Shown piece after piece: positions 1 through 7,409 of a stretch of 52,515 nucleotides of DNA. Numbering within the stretch: the first letter of the stretch is position 1; each line of letters opens with the position of its first letter. The stretch lies in NCBI GenBank assembly GCA_013329165.1, contig DUKV01000006.1:1-52515 (forward strand), given 5' to 3'. Both the position numbers and the translations under genes were made by a program. Below the pieces are notes generated by a model, which did not search any database, had not been told where the DNA came from, and saw only the letters and a program-made list of their open reading frames with translations. The stretch comes from Methanocalculus sp. (GTDB lineage Archaea > Halobacteriota > Methanomicrobia > Methanomicrobiales > Methanocorpusculaceae).

Positions 1-90
1 AATGAGTTTAAAAGGGGTATATGTGAAACTATGTGTTCTTTGAGCGATTCTACTTCCGGGTTAATGAATGTATTAACACAAACAATATAA
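1..90 (+). CDS. possible 3' end of a gene entering from the left
   Basis: Frame 1 is open from the first base to a TAA at 88-90, about 29 codons, so it could be the C-terminal end of a rightward gene that begins outside the window. No motif is recognisable in so short a stretch and the composition is AT-rich, so chance openness is just as likely. Between this stop and the convergent birA stop at 161 lies a TATA-like stretch near 98-106, readable on either strand. Confidence 0.2.
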   Translation, partial: NEFKRGICETMCSLSDSTSGLMNVLTQTI

Positions 91-160
91 TTTCATCCAT
101 TATATAAAGATCTTACTATTTGATCCCGCCAGAATCTATTTGAAACTTGACATTGTAGAG

Positions 161-1141
161 TTAGAGAAGATAGCAATTTCCGGCGATGATACGCTCAATC
201 TTTCCGTTGTCTTTCCGGATGATGAGGGCACCTTGCTCATCCAGATCGATTGCTTCACCTTCAAATGTCTTTTTGAGTGTCCGGATCTCCACCCTCTGTC
301 CAAGTGTACAGGAGAGACTCTTCCATTCACGGATGAGGGCTTCAAATTCATTCCGCTCAAGAAGATTATACCGGCGTTCAAACTCCGTCAGCACCCTTGC
401 AAGGAATTTTGCCCTGTCGACTTCATATCCGAGTTCTTCAGAGATGGAGGTGACTTCCCGGTTTAATACCGGCATCAGATCAGATACAGACACATTCACA
501 TCAATTCCGATACTCAGGAGGCAGTAGTGTATAACATCCGCTTCGGCTGAGAGCTCAAGATGCATGCCAGCCACCTTCTTATCTCCAATGAAGATGTCGT
601 TTGGCCATTTGATCAATGCACCGATATCATATTCCTTCCTGATGGCACGTGCAACTGCTACTGAGGCTGCCATCATGATCATATAGGCACGTGAGATCGG
701 AATCGATGGCTTCAGGAGGATGGTTATCCAGACTCCCCCTGCAGGAGATGCCCATGATCGGCCGAGCCTCCCAATACCACTCGTCTGCTCCTCAGCAATG
801 ATAACAAGCCCCTCTTCAATTTCATCATCTATCTCACGCATCATCTGTTTGCCGAGCCAGATTGTTGAGGGGGTGGTGACTGCATAATGAAGATCTGATC
901 CGATACGCTTCGTTTTCAGGTGTCGTCTGATCTCATAGGGGAGAAGACGCCTTGTACGCTGTACAACATGATAGCCTTCTTTCTGGGATGCCTCAATCTC
1001 ATATCCAAGATCGCGGAGTTCCTGAATATGTTTCCAGACTGCAGATCTGCTGATGCCGAGTTCCTTACTGATCTTCTCCCCGGAGATCTTTTCCCCGGAA
1101 CGATCAAGAATCCTGAGGACATTATATGCAGCGTTTGTCAT
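161..1141 (-). CDS. birA: Biotin operon repressor / biotin--[acetyl-CoA-carboxylase] ligase, BirA
   Basis: Bifunctional BirA of 326 aa. It activates biotin with ATP and transfers it to a lysine of a biotin-carboxyl-carrier domain; the N-terminal helix-turn-helix suggests it also acts as a DNA-binding repressor. Residues 1-60 form a winged helix (ISRSAVWKHI), and the catalytic domain shows GRLGRSW (124-130) and KWPND (178-182), the biotinyl-AMP loop and biotin-contact motifs. The open frame runs further upstream, but ATG 1141 has AAAAAGG eight bases before it, better spacing than ATG 1147, which overlaps the DUF2111 stop as TAATG. It is the last gene of a leftward operon that includes rtcB. 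Likely substrates in a methanogen are pyruvate carboxylase subunits encoded elsewhere (inference). Confidence 0.93.
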   Translation of the reverse strand: MTNAAYNVLRILDRSGEKISGEKISKELGISRSAVWKHIQELRDLGYEIEASQKEGYHVVQRTRRLLPYEIRRHLKTKRIGSDLHYAVTTPSTIWLGKQMMREIDDEIEEGLVIIAEEQTSGIGRLGRSWASPAGGVWITILLKPSIPISRAYMIMMAASVAVARAIRKEYDIGALIKWPNDIFIGDKKVAGMHLELSAEADVIHYCLLSIGIDVNVSVSDLMPVLNREVTSISEELGYEVDRAKFLARVLTEFERRYNLLERNEFEALIREWKSLSCTLGQRVEIRTLKKTFEGEAIDLDEQGALIIRKDNGKIERIIAGNCYLL

Positions 1142-1146
1142 TGCCA

Positions 1147-1572
1147 TTACCTTTTTGAACTGATTTGTTCGGTGTCTATCGGACAGGGATCGGCTCCGCA
1201 TACCTGACGGAGTATAAAACTCTGGTGTTCCATGAGTGTTGCGAGATCAAAGATTCCGGTTATGTCAACGACTCCGATCGCGCCGATTGCCTCTCCATCC
1301 CCGTCACGAAGGGGTGCAACTACTACGGGAACCCCTTTATAGGTGCCTGTATCTGGTCGCGTCTTAATCAGCTTATTTGTTGCGATAGCTCTCTCAAGAA
1401 CCGGTCCGGTGTAGGCTCTGTCGATGACCTTTCCCTCTTCAATCCGCAGTCCCGGTGTATCTGCCGACCTGCCGGTGATCGGAAGCTTTGAGACAATCGT
1501 ATGGAATGCCATTAAAACAGGCTCAAGATCATCGGCAGATGAATTACGGGTAATAGTATAGTGATACATCAT
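1147..1572 (-). CDS. DUF2111 methanogen protein
   Basis: A 141-aa protein resembling DUF2111, a family I know only from methanogens and close relatives; no function is established. Residues 16-45 (LEPVLMAFHTIVSKLPITGR) and the central segment with KGVPVVVAPLRDGDGEAIGA followed by IGVVDITGIFD are the recognisable conserved blocks. That second half looks like a small PAS/GAF-like sensor fold, which is only an inference. The stop overlaps the first possible birA start, so the two are translationally linked. Start at 1572 or the adjacent ATG at 1569. The link to biotin ligase could be a shared operon only. Confidence 0.75.
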   Translation of the reverse strand: MMYHYTITRNSSADDLEPVLMAFHTIVSKLPITGRSADTPGLRIEEGKVIDRAYTGPVLERAIATNKLIKTRPDTGTYKGVPVVVAPLRDGDGEAIGAIGVVDITGIFDLATLMEHQSFILRQVCGADPCPIDTEQISSKR

Positions 1573-1600
1573 CCAACACTAACAACCATACCTGCTCCAT

Positions 1601-2182
1601 CTAAAAGAAGGTTTCCTTTCTACAGGCACAAAAGGTGGTAAGGAACGCCCGAGATGGGTATTCATGGATTGTGGTCATAATCACGCGGCCGGATCCACAT
1701 CTCTCTTCAATGAGAATCGGGTGCCCGTCAGATGTACTTGCCACAGGATCCCCCCCATATCCAGTAAAATATCCATCACATTCGATAGCATTGAGATCAT
1801 AGCCCTCAAGGAGGGTAGTTGATTCTGATTGTGTTCTGATGACAATCTCCCGGGAACCATATTCAAAATGGTATCCAACCGGAAAAGGAAGCCAGTCATA
1901 GCAGTCGGGGATATCGCCTCCCCCGCCAAAGACAAGGATTTCTCCTCCCGATCTGATAAATCGCTCCATGCGGTTTTTCGTGGCCCTGAGAGCAGGAAGG
2001 ACACGTGAGTATTCCTTATTGGCAAAACCTGTCGGAATGATAAGGGATCCAAACGATCCGCGGTAGAATGGCGCTGCAAGAAGCTGGGGTGTCACAAGTT
2101 CACAGCACCCCACACAGTCATCGATCAGCCTCAGGAACAGGAGCTTATCTTCCCAGATGACTGCCGGAGATCCATTATTCAT
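1601..2182 (-). CDS. Class I glutamine amidotransferase-like (ThuA/BPL_N-type) protein
   Basis: A 193-aa protein with the look of a class I amidotransferase-like Rossmann domain: an extended LIIPTGFANKEYS segment (residues 47-59), then RFIRSGGEILVFGGGGD (75-91), where these folds place the nucleophile elbow. I see no convincing Cys-His-Glu triad, so enzymatic activity is doubtful. The C-terminal half has GSGRVIMTTIHEYPS, reminiscent of the closing strands of ThuA or biotin-ligase N-terminal (BPL_N) domains. The start overlaps the rtcB stop by four bases, so it is coupled to rtcB. A BPL_N-like domain one gene from birA may be meaningful, but no function can be assigned. Confidence 0.7.
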   Translation of the reverse strand: MNNGSPAVIWEDKLLFLRLIDDCVGCCELVTPQLLAAPFYRGSFGSLIIPTGFANKEYSRVLPALRATKNRMERFIRSGGEILVFGGGGDIPDCYDWLPFPVGYHFEYGSREIVIRTQSESTTLLEGYDLNAIECDGYFTGYGGDPVASTSDGHPILIEERCGSGRVIMTTIHEYPSRAFLTTFCACRKETFF

Positions 2183-3627
2183 CCTTTGATCACCCCAAGC
2201 GGCATCAGTGTCGCAATGACTCTTGAAATGCCTGTTTCACGAACGACGCGAACGACTTCATCGCTTGGTTTGTACATTGAGGGCGCTTCTTCAGCGATGG
2301 CATCCCCGGATGGTGCCATGACAATAATCCCTTTCTGTTTGAGATCTGCTGCGACCTCGTTTCCACTGAGAGCATTTCTGGCAGCTTTCCTGCTGCTGAC
2401 CCTTCCCGCTCCATGGCAGGTGCTCCCAAAGGTCTTCTGCATCGCGGTCTCTGTTCCTGCAAGCAGATAGGAGGCAGTTCCCATGCTTCCCGGTATCATC
2501 ACCGGCTGGCCGGTTTCTCTGTATTTTTGAGGCAGTTCTTTTCTTCCCGGCCCAAAAGCGCGTGTAGCTCCTTTCCGGTGGACACACACACGCTGCTCTT
2601 CACCGGAGACTGTGTGCATTTCCCATTTGGCAATGTTATGTGCAACATCATAGACGAGAGGCATCTCTTTGTAATCAATACCAAATGCGCCCTCAAAGAG
2701 CAGACGGAGTTCATGAGTGATGATCTGGCGGTTTGCCCAGGCATAATTGGCAGCAGCTGCCATGGCACCGAAGTAATCCTGCCCTTCCCGGGAGGTCAGG
2801 GGGGCACAGGCGAGTTGCCTGTCGGGCAGCCTGATCCCATACTTTTGTGATACCTTCTCCATGGTCCTGATATGATCGGTGCAGACCTGGTGTCCAAGTC
2901 CACGTGATCCGCAGTGAATCATGCAACAGATGGTGCCTTCAGTGATGCCAAAAGCCTGCGCCGTCTTCTGATCCTGTATGCTGGAAACCACCTGGAGTTC
3001 AAGGAAATGGTTACCCGATCCAAGTGTTCCGCATTGTGGAATACCTCGTGTACGGGCTTTCTCACTCACCAGTTCGGGCTTGGCTTCTTTCATACACCCG
3101 TTCTCCTCGCAGAGGAGTGCATCATCAGGAAGTCCAAGACCCTCCCCGATGACATATGAAGAGCCTCTGCTGAGGAGCTCATCGAGTTTGGAACCCTGGA
3201 ACCTGAGAGTTCCTTTTGATCCGACACCGGTTGGAATCTTTTTGTAGAGTTTGTCGATGATGGTGTGCCTGTCATCAAGATCGTGAAGGGTGAGTGGTGT
3301 TGTTATCAGCCGTACACCACAGTTGATATCAAAGCCAACACCGCCTGGTGAAATAATCCCCTCACTCTCTGAGAAAGCAGCGACACCACCAATTGGAAAC
3401 CCATATCCCCAGTGAATATCGGGCATGCCAAATGAGTGTCCGATGATCCCGGGCAGTGTCGCAACATTGGCAAGCTGCCGTGCCGCACCCTCCTCCAGCG
3501 TCTTGCCAAGAGTTTCCGAGAGGAAAAGCCGGCCCGATACACGCATGTCAGGGACGTATCCGACAGGTACCTCCCATTCATGAACCCCGGCTTGTTGAAT
3601 CCCGTTCAGCATCATATTCACCATCAA
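2179..3627 (-). CDS. rtcB: RNA-splicing ligase RtcB
   Basis: A 482-aa tRNA-splicing ligase joining 2',3'-cyclic phosphate and 5'-OH RNA ends using GTP and Mn2+. Family residues are present: GVGFDINCGVRL (Asp100 and Cys103 as metal ligands), GNHFLELQ, HCGSRGLGHQV, and the C-terminal CHGAGRVSSR segment with the guanylylated histidine. It is full length with no intein, which is notable because many archaeal rtcB genes carry one. The start overlaps the archease stop (ATGA), so ligase and activator are co-translated, as is common in archaea. Roles: rejoining tRNA exons and repairing cleaved RNA. Confidence 0.97.
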   Translation of the reverse strand: MMVNMMLNGIQQAGVHEWEVPVGYVPDMRVSGRLFLSETLGKTLEEGAARQLANVATLPGIIGHSFGMPDIHWGYGFPIGGVAAFSESEGIISPGGVGFDINCGVRLITTPLTLHDLDDRHTIIDKLYKKIPTGVGSKGTLRFQGSKLDELLSRGSSYVIGEGLGLPDDALLCEENGCMKEAKPELVSEKARTRGIPQCGTLGSGNHFLELQVVSSIQDQKTAQAFGITEGTICCMIHCGSRGLGHQVCTDHIRTMEKVSQKYGIRLPDRQLACAPLTSREGQDYFGAMAAAANYAWANRQIITHELRLLFEGAFGIDYKEMPLVYDVAHNIAKWEMHTVSGEEQRVCVHRKGATRAFGPGRKELPQKYRETGQPVMIPGSMGTASYLLAGTETAMQKTFGSTCHGAGRVSSRKAARNALSGNEVAADLKQKGIIVMAPSGDAIAEEAPSMYKPSDEVVRVVRETGISRVIATLMPLGVIKG

Positions 3628-4031
3628 ATATCAAAGATGATCTCAGAACAGATCATCGTATCCGTCTTCCTGATGAAAAGGCCAGAGTATGAGATACCCT
3701 TAACCTCACGTCCCCCGCCATGCCTCTCCTGATCAAATATCTCTCCGCGAATAGTTGCCTCCAGCCCATTTCCGGTAAACCGGACACGTGTCTCACAGAC
3801 AACAAAAAATTCCACCTCGGATATGAAGAGGAGTTCGGAGAGAAATTCCCAGAGGAGCTCCTCCCTGTTCTCTCCTGTCACCTGAATTGTTTTCTCCAGA
3901 ATCGGCCTGCAGTCTCCTGAATACAGGATGCCAAAGAGCGCATCTGATGCAAGTGTGAAGAGTTCTTCATAACTCTCTGCTCTGATGCGTATTCTGACAT
4001 CAGCGGTATGTTCAAGCTCTTCAAAACTCAT
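3624..4031 (-). CDS. Archease, RtcB cofactor
   Basis: A 135-aa archease. These small acidic proteins stimulate RtcB guanylylation and multiple turnover. The N-terminal SFEELEHTADVRIRI segment (residues 2-16), with an Asp near position 11, is the metal-binding hallmark, and the conserved C-terminal half (ATIRGEIFD, then VKGISYSGLFI) also fits. Start ATG 4031 overlaps the upstream CxxC gene by 11 bases and its stop overlaps the rtcB start, which strongly supports co-expression. Confidence 0.95.
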   Translation of the reverse strand: MSFEELEHTADVRIRIRAESYEELFTLASDALFGILYSGDCRPILEKTIQVTGENREELLWEFLSELLFISEVEFFVVCETRVRFTGNGLEATIRGEIFDQERHGGGREVKGISYSGLFIRKTDTMICSEIIFDI

Positions 4032-4305
4032 CTGATTGTCCGTAGCTGAAATAACGGGGAACCATCTGCATGGTGATCGACTGGATCCATTTTACCTGGT
4101 ACCGCGAGACATAGAGCGTATAATCTCCAACAGCTATTGGGATGTCTGATGATTTTGGATTTTTTATAGATGTTGGCAGGAGAATCGGGCCACCACAGGA
4201 TGTACACACCCGGAAGTCACATCCTCGTTCATTAATATAGGCGCGAACATCATCGTCAACGGTGATCTCCGGGTTTTCATTGATCTCTCCAAATGGTCTC
4301 CTCAT
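4021..4305 (-). CDS. Small CxxCGG methanogen protein of unknown function
   Basis: A 94-aa protein starting at ATG 4305 (MRRPFGEINENPE); the frame is open upstream to 4395, but that extension overlaps the preceding gene and looks non-coding. Features are CDFRVCTSCGGPILLPT (residues 29-45), with a CxxC pair plus one more cysteine that could bind zinc or an Fe-S cluster, and a hydrophobic VGDYTLYVSRYQ strand. I recognise this as a type conserved in methanogens, without a name or function. It overlaps the archease start, placing it in the RtcB operon, so an RNA-related role is possible but unproven. Confidence 0.7.
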   Translation of the reverse strand: MRRPFGEINENPEITVDDDVRAYINERGCDFRVCTSCGGPILLPTSIKNPKSSDIPIAVGDYTLYVSRYQVKWIQSITMQMVPRYFSYGQSDEF

Positions 4306-4375
4306 GTATCTGATTAATGGGAAGGGATTGATTAAAATGGTTCTGTCTGAGTGGTATGAGGTTTCAAAAAAGGGG

Positions 4376-4690
4376 TCAGGTTGTAGCAACAACACGCGTC
4401 ATTAGATCAAGATACTGTTCTTTTACTTCATAGATACTGGTTGTACCTTCGGTACTTCTCCGGACATGAAGAATGCCGATTCGGGATGCTATAGTCCCAA
4501 CCATTGATGCGACTGCTTTGATACTGATACTGAATCTCTCACTTAATCGTGCATGGATCTCAGAGATGGTAAGTGAACGTATGCGTATGAACATTGTGAG
4601 CAGTTCTTTCCGAATGCCTGATTTGTCTCTTGAGAGGTACGCCTTGAGGCGTGCTTCGATCTCCTTTTTAATCTCCCCCGCTGAGAGCAT
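4376..4690 (-). CDS. DUF2551 winged-helix protein, putative transcription regulator
   Basis: A 104-aa protein resembling DUF2551, a methanogen family. Helices at residues 1-35 precede a winged-helix-like core (TISEIHARLSERFSISIKAV, 42-61) and a wing (GILHVRRSTEGTTSIYEV), consistent with DNA binding; the target is unknown. A TATA element on the minus strand lies about 25-30 bases before the ATG, so the mRNA is probably leaderless. It is first in the leftward rtcB-birA operon and separated by about 70 bases from the CxxC gene, so autoregulation of that operon is an attractive but untested idea. Confidence 0.8.
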   Translation of the reverse strand: MLSAGEIKKEIEARLKAYLSRDKSGIRKELLTMFIRIRSLTISEIHARLSERFSISIKAVASMVGTIASRIGILHVRRSTEGTTSIYEVKEQYLDLMTRVVATT

Positions 4691-4999
4691 ACACTGTATA
4701 CATCTCTATTCCCTTATATAGATATCGTTTTCATCCTGTTAAAAAATTGACTATTAATCAAAAAGAGTCGATTGAAATCTCTCTTCTATCAATGAGTCAA
4801 GAATATATGAGTATATTACTAAATATTTTATTTGTACACTAACATTCATAAAATAATTACAATAGATCTGCTCAGTGTATTATCATCATATCCAATTTAT
4901 AAAGATCGTCTTCCTCAATACAATTGATCTGTATCCCTCCTCCAGGAATCTGGTATTCGAACAGAAAGAATAAATGGAGATTCTGCAACCATCTGACTG
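4691..4999. other. AT-rich intergenic region with promoter elements
   Basis: 309 bp between the divergent DUF2551 gene and the Cys-rich miniprotein. It holds the DUF2551 promoter at its left edge and a short dyad, TTGA-N7-TCAA at 4747-4761, about 35 bases upstream of the TATA box. From 4790 to 4870 it is strongly AT-rich. No coding potential or RNA gene is evident. Confidence 0.6.
4713..4720 (-). promoter_or_regulatory. TATA box of the DUF2551-rtcB-birA operon
   Basis: Minus-strand TATATAAG, 23-30 bases upstream of the ATG at 4690, the usual archaeal distance for a leaderless transcript. Confidence 0.5.
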
Positions 5000-5194
5000 G
5001 TGTATATATTGACAGATCATCGCTGTTCAACCTGTGGAGAAAAGGCTGTTGGTTGCCAGGTATATGGCTGCTGTGGATCATATGTCTGTTTTGAGCATGC
5101 GGATCAGCATCTCAGGAAGATGAAACCTGGAGAAAGGAAGGAATGGGGAGCATGTTATTATCTCAGGTTCCCGGAATCCAGAACCGATGAATGA
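5000..5194 (+). CDS. Cysteine-rich miniprotein, putative zinc-binding
   Basis: A 64-aa protein starting with GTG 5000 (or TTG 5009), with no good Shine-Dalgarno. Eight Cys and three His lie within about 50 residues: CSTCGEKAVGCQVYGCCGSY, then CFEHADQHL and GACYY, enough for two zinc sites resembling a B-box or ZPR-like knuckle. The pattern is too regular to be a chance frame. It is isolated: convergent with the ABC permease 17 bp downstream and divergent from DUF2551. I do not know the family; a role in protein or nucleic-acid binding is a guess. Confidence 0.6.
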   Translation: MYILTDHRCSTCGEKAVGCQVYGCCGSYVCFEHADQHLRKMKPGERKEWGACYYLRFPESRTDE

Positions 5195-5210
5195 TGGTTA
5201 TGTCTTCAAA

Positions 5211-5993
5211 TCAGTCCACAAGTCTCCGCTTCATCAGATTGAGCCCGATAATAAAGAATAACAGGGCTACCAGAAGCACCCAGACGATGTTGTAGAGGAG
5301 CACAGGGGAGAACTCTCCCATTGTAATCGCCCTGTTGACATTGACAATATTAGCAAGCGGCAGAAAGCCAAAAGCGAAGTACTGGAGCGTCTGCGGCAGG
5401 ATGCCAATTGGGAAGAATGTCCCTGAAAAGAGGAACATCGGGGTGATGAAGAGGAATGCCGGGTAGTTGAGTGCGTCAATACCCGGAGTAACTGCCGTGA
5501 AACAGATCCCAATAGCCGAAAACAGGAATCCTGCCGGGAATGCAAAGGGTATCAGCAAGAGCGATGTCGGCATATCGATCACCCCAAAGAGGAAGAGTAC
5601 CGGGATCATCAGGGCTGCATAGATTGTTCCCCGTGTTGCTCCCCAGAGGATCTCTCCGGTGATCACATCTTCAATCGAAAGGGGGGTGGCAATCATCGCA
5701 TCAAATGTCTTCTGGTAATACATCCGTACATAACTTGAGTATGTGCATTCAAAGAATGCCGAGTACATCACTGATATCGAGACAAGGGCAGGTGCAATGA
5801 AGACCGGATAGGGGATACCATCCACATCCTGAATCAGGGCGCCGACACCGTATCCAAGGGCAAGGAGATAGAGTACCGGCTCAACAAATGGTGGGATAAA
5901 GTTGACCTTATATGTCTTGATGAACGCATCGAGGTTCCGCCGCCAGACCGCCAGCGATCCCCTTGAAATCTCACTCAAACCAGCATATGCCAC
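5211..5993 (-). CDS. ABC-2 type transporter permease
   Basis: A 260-aa six-helix ABC-2 membrane permease of the NodJ/DrrB type. The conserved ABC-2 features are visible: an N-terminal amphipathic RRNLDAFIKTYKVNFIPPF segment, the helix at residues 38-60, and the region FITPMFLFSGTFFPIGILP near residue 185, a family hallmark. With the ATPase encoded 7 bp upstream it would form an exporter for drugs, lipids or glycans; the substrate cannot be told. It ends convergently with the Cys-rich gene. Confidence 0.9.
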   Translation of the reverse strand: MAYAGLSEISRGSLAVWRRNLDAFIKTYKVNFIPPFVEPVLYLLALGYGVGALIQDVDGIPYPVFIAPALVSISVMYSAFFECTYSSYVRMYYQKTFDAMIATPLSIEDVITGEILWGATRGTIYAALMIPVLFLFGVIDMPTSLLLIPFAFPAGFLFSAIGICFTAVTPGIDALNYPAFLFITPMFLFSGTFFPIGILPQTLQYFAFGFLPLANIVNVNRAITMGEFSPVLLYNIVWVLLVALLFFIIGLNLMKRRLVD

Positions 5994-5999
5994 AGAGAC

Positions 6000-6923
6000 T
6001 CACTCCCTCAATGTCCTTCCGGTCAGTTTCAGAAAAACATCTTCAAGAGTTGCCATTCTGACCGTAATCCGCTCTCGCCCACAGCTCTCCATCATGATTT
6101 GTGCAATGATCTGCGGGTCGTCTGCCTGTACCTGAATGGTATCTCCAAATACTTCAAATTCGATTCTCTTCTCCTTCAGACAGGCGACAAACTCAGGGTT
6201 TGCAGCCGCCTCAACGATCTCCTTACCGGCATATTTTCTGACCAGCTCCGCCGGGCTCCCTTCAACAAGGATCTTCCCGGAGTCCATGATAACAAGCCGA
6301 TCACAGAGCCGCTCAGCCTCATCGAGGTAGTGTGTGGTCATCACAAGGGTGCAGCCAATTGATCGCAGATGACGGAGTTTCTCCCAGATAAGGTGGCGTG
6401 CCTGGGGATCAAGGCCGATTGTGGGCTCATCAAGGATCAGCAGTTCCGGCTCATTCATCAGCGCACGTGCAATGATCAGCCGCCGTTTCATCCCCCCCGA
6501 GAGTGTCTCAATCGGCGCGTCCCGTTTCTCAGAAAGCTGCATGAATTCGAGGAGCTCCTCTGCCCGTTTTTCAGCCTCTGATCGGGGTATCCCAAAATAA
6601 CGTGCATAGATGGTGAGGTTCTGAAAAGTTGTGAAATCAGGATCGGGATTGTTCTCCTGGGGCACCACCCCAAGCCTCTGCTTGATCATACGCGGTTCTA
6701 TATCAGTATCCAACCCAAATACCCGGAGATCTCCCCCGGTTCGTTTTGATACACAGTGTATCATCTTCATGGCAGTCGTCTTCCCGGCCCCGTTTGGTCC
6801 AAGAAAACCAAAGATCTCACCTTTCTTAACGGAAAAGCTGATGCCATCAACTGCTGCGAGGGTGCCAAAGTATTTTTCAAGGTTATGTGCAGTGATAATC
6901 TCCATAGGCAATCGCTTTTCCAT
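6000..6923 (-). CDS. ABC transporter ATP-binding protein (DrrA/NodI type)
   Basis: ATPase subunit of about 307 aa from ATG 6923 (AAGAGG just upstream); ATG 6905 is an alternative beginning directly at the family N-terminus MEIITAHNLEKYFG. The open frame extends further, to 7088, but overlaps the divergent gene at 7036 and lacks similarity there. Motifs: Walker A GPNGAGKTT, Q-loop VPQENN, signature LSGGMKRRL, Walker B LLILDEPTIGLDP, and the switch His in MTTHYLDEAERL. The C-terminal 80 residues match the DrrA-type regulatory extension. It forms an operon with the permease. Confidence 0.93.
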   Translation of the reverse strand: MEKRLPMEIITAHNLEKYFGTLAAVDGISFSVKKGEIFGFLGPNGAGKTTAMKMIHCVSKRTGGDLRVFGLDTDIEPRMIKQRLGVVPQENNPDPDFTTFQNLTIYARYFGIPRSEAEKRAEELLEFMQLSEKRDAPIETLSGGMKRRLIIARALMNEPELLILDEPTIGLDPQARHLIWEKLRHLRSIGCTLVMTTHYLDEAERLCDRLVIMDSGKILVEGSPAELVRKYAGKEIVEAAANPEFVACLKEKRIEFEVFGDTIQVQADDPQIIAQIMMESCGRERITVRMATLEDVFLKLTGRTLRE

Positions 6924-7035
6924 GAACCTCTTGATCTTTGGGAATGATGATTCTGATCCTCTCATATGCCAGTACGTACAAACAATCTGGTAGATAGTAT
7001 TTGACAGGGTACGAACCGGTACTTCAGGAGAGCAT

Positions 7036-7398
7036 ATGAGCTGGCAGGATATTGCTATTACGATCATCACCTTCCTTCTTGCAGTCATGCTCCTCCCCCA
7101 GCTTCAGGATGTCCTGCACAGGGGAGCGATAGTGAACTTCTTTACTGCGAGTTTTACGAGTCTCCTTGCATATGGGCTCACTATCATCTTTGCATCTCTT
7201 GGTCTCTGGATATCGGTTATCGGCCAGAGCACTGTTGCATCCATCTGGCTCCTCCTTGCGTATTTCTCTGTCAGAAATGTTCGGGATGACCAGTACCCGG
7301 ATAAGTCACTCTTCTTTGTTGCATGGGATTTCCTCTCAGTATGGATGATGGGAACTGCTTTTGCACTTTCAGGTTTCACGAGAAAAATCCTGAGATAA
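7036..7398 (+). CDS. Small integral membrane protein of unknown function
   Basis: A 120-aa protein with four predicted membrane helices (about residues 5-22, 37-60, 64-80, 95-113) and a short charged loop RNVRDDQYPDKS before the last. ATG 7036 is preceded by GGAG at a good spacing. It is divergent from the ABC exporter and convergent with the MFS gene, whose stop lies 12 bp away. I do not recognise the family. Confidence 0.7.
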   Translation: MSWQDIAITIITFLLAVMLLPQLQDVLHRGAIVNFFTASFTSLLAYGLTIIFASLGLWISVIGQSTVASIWLLLAYFSVRNVRDDQYPDKSLFFVAWDFLSVWMMGTAFALSGFTRKILR

Positions 7399-7409
7399 TG
7401 CAAACCTGC

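Noticed and set aside
6924..7088. A 55-residue N-terminal extension of the ABC ATPase
   Set aside because: It overlaps the divergent gene at 7036 and precedes the normal family start; no similarity was visible.
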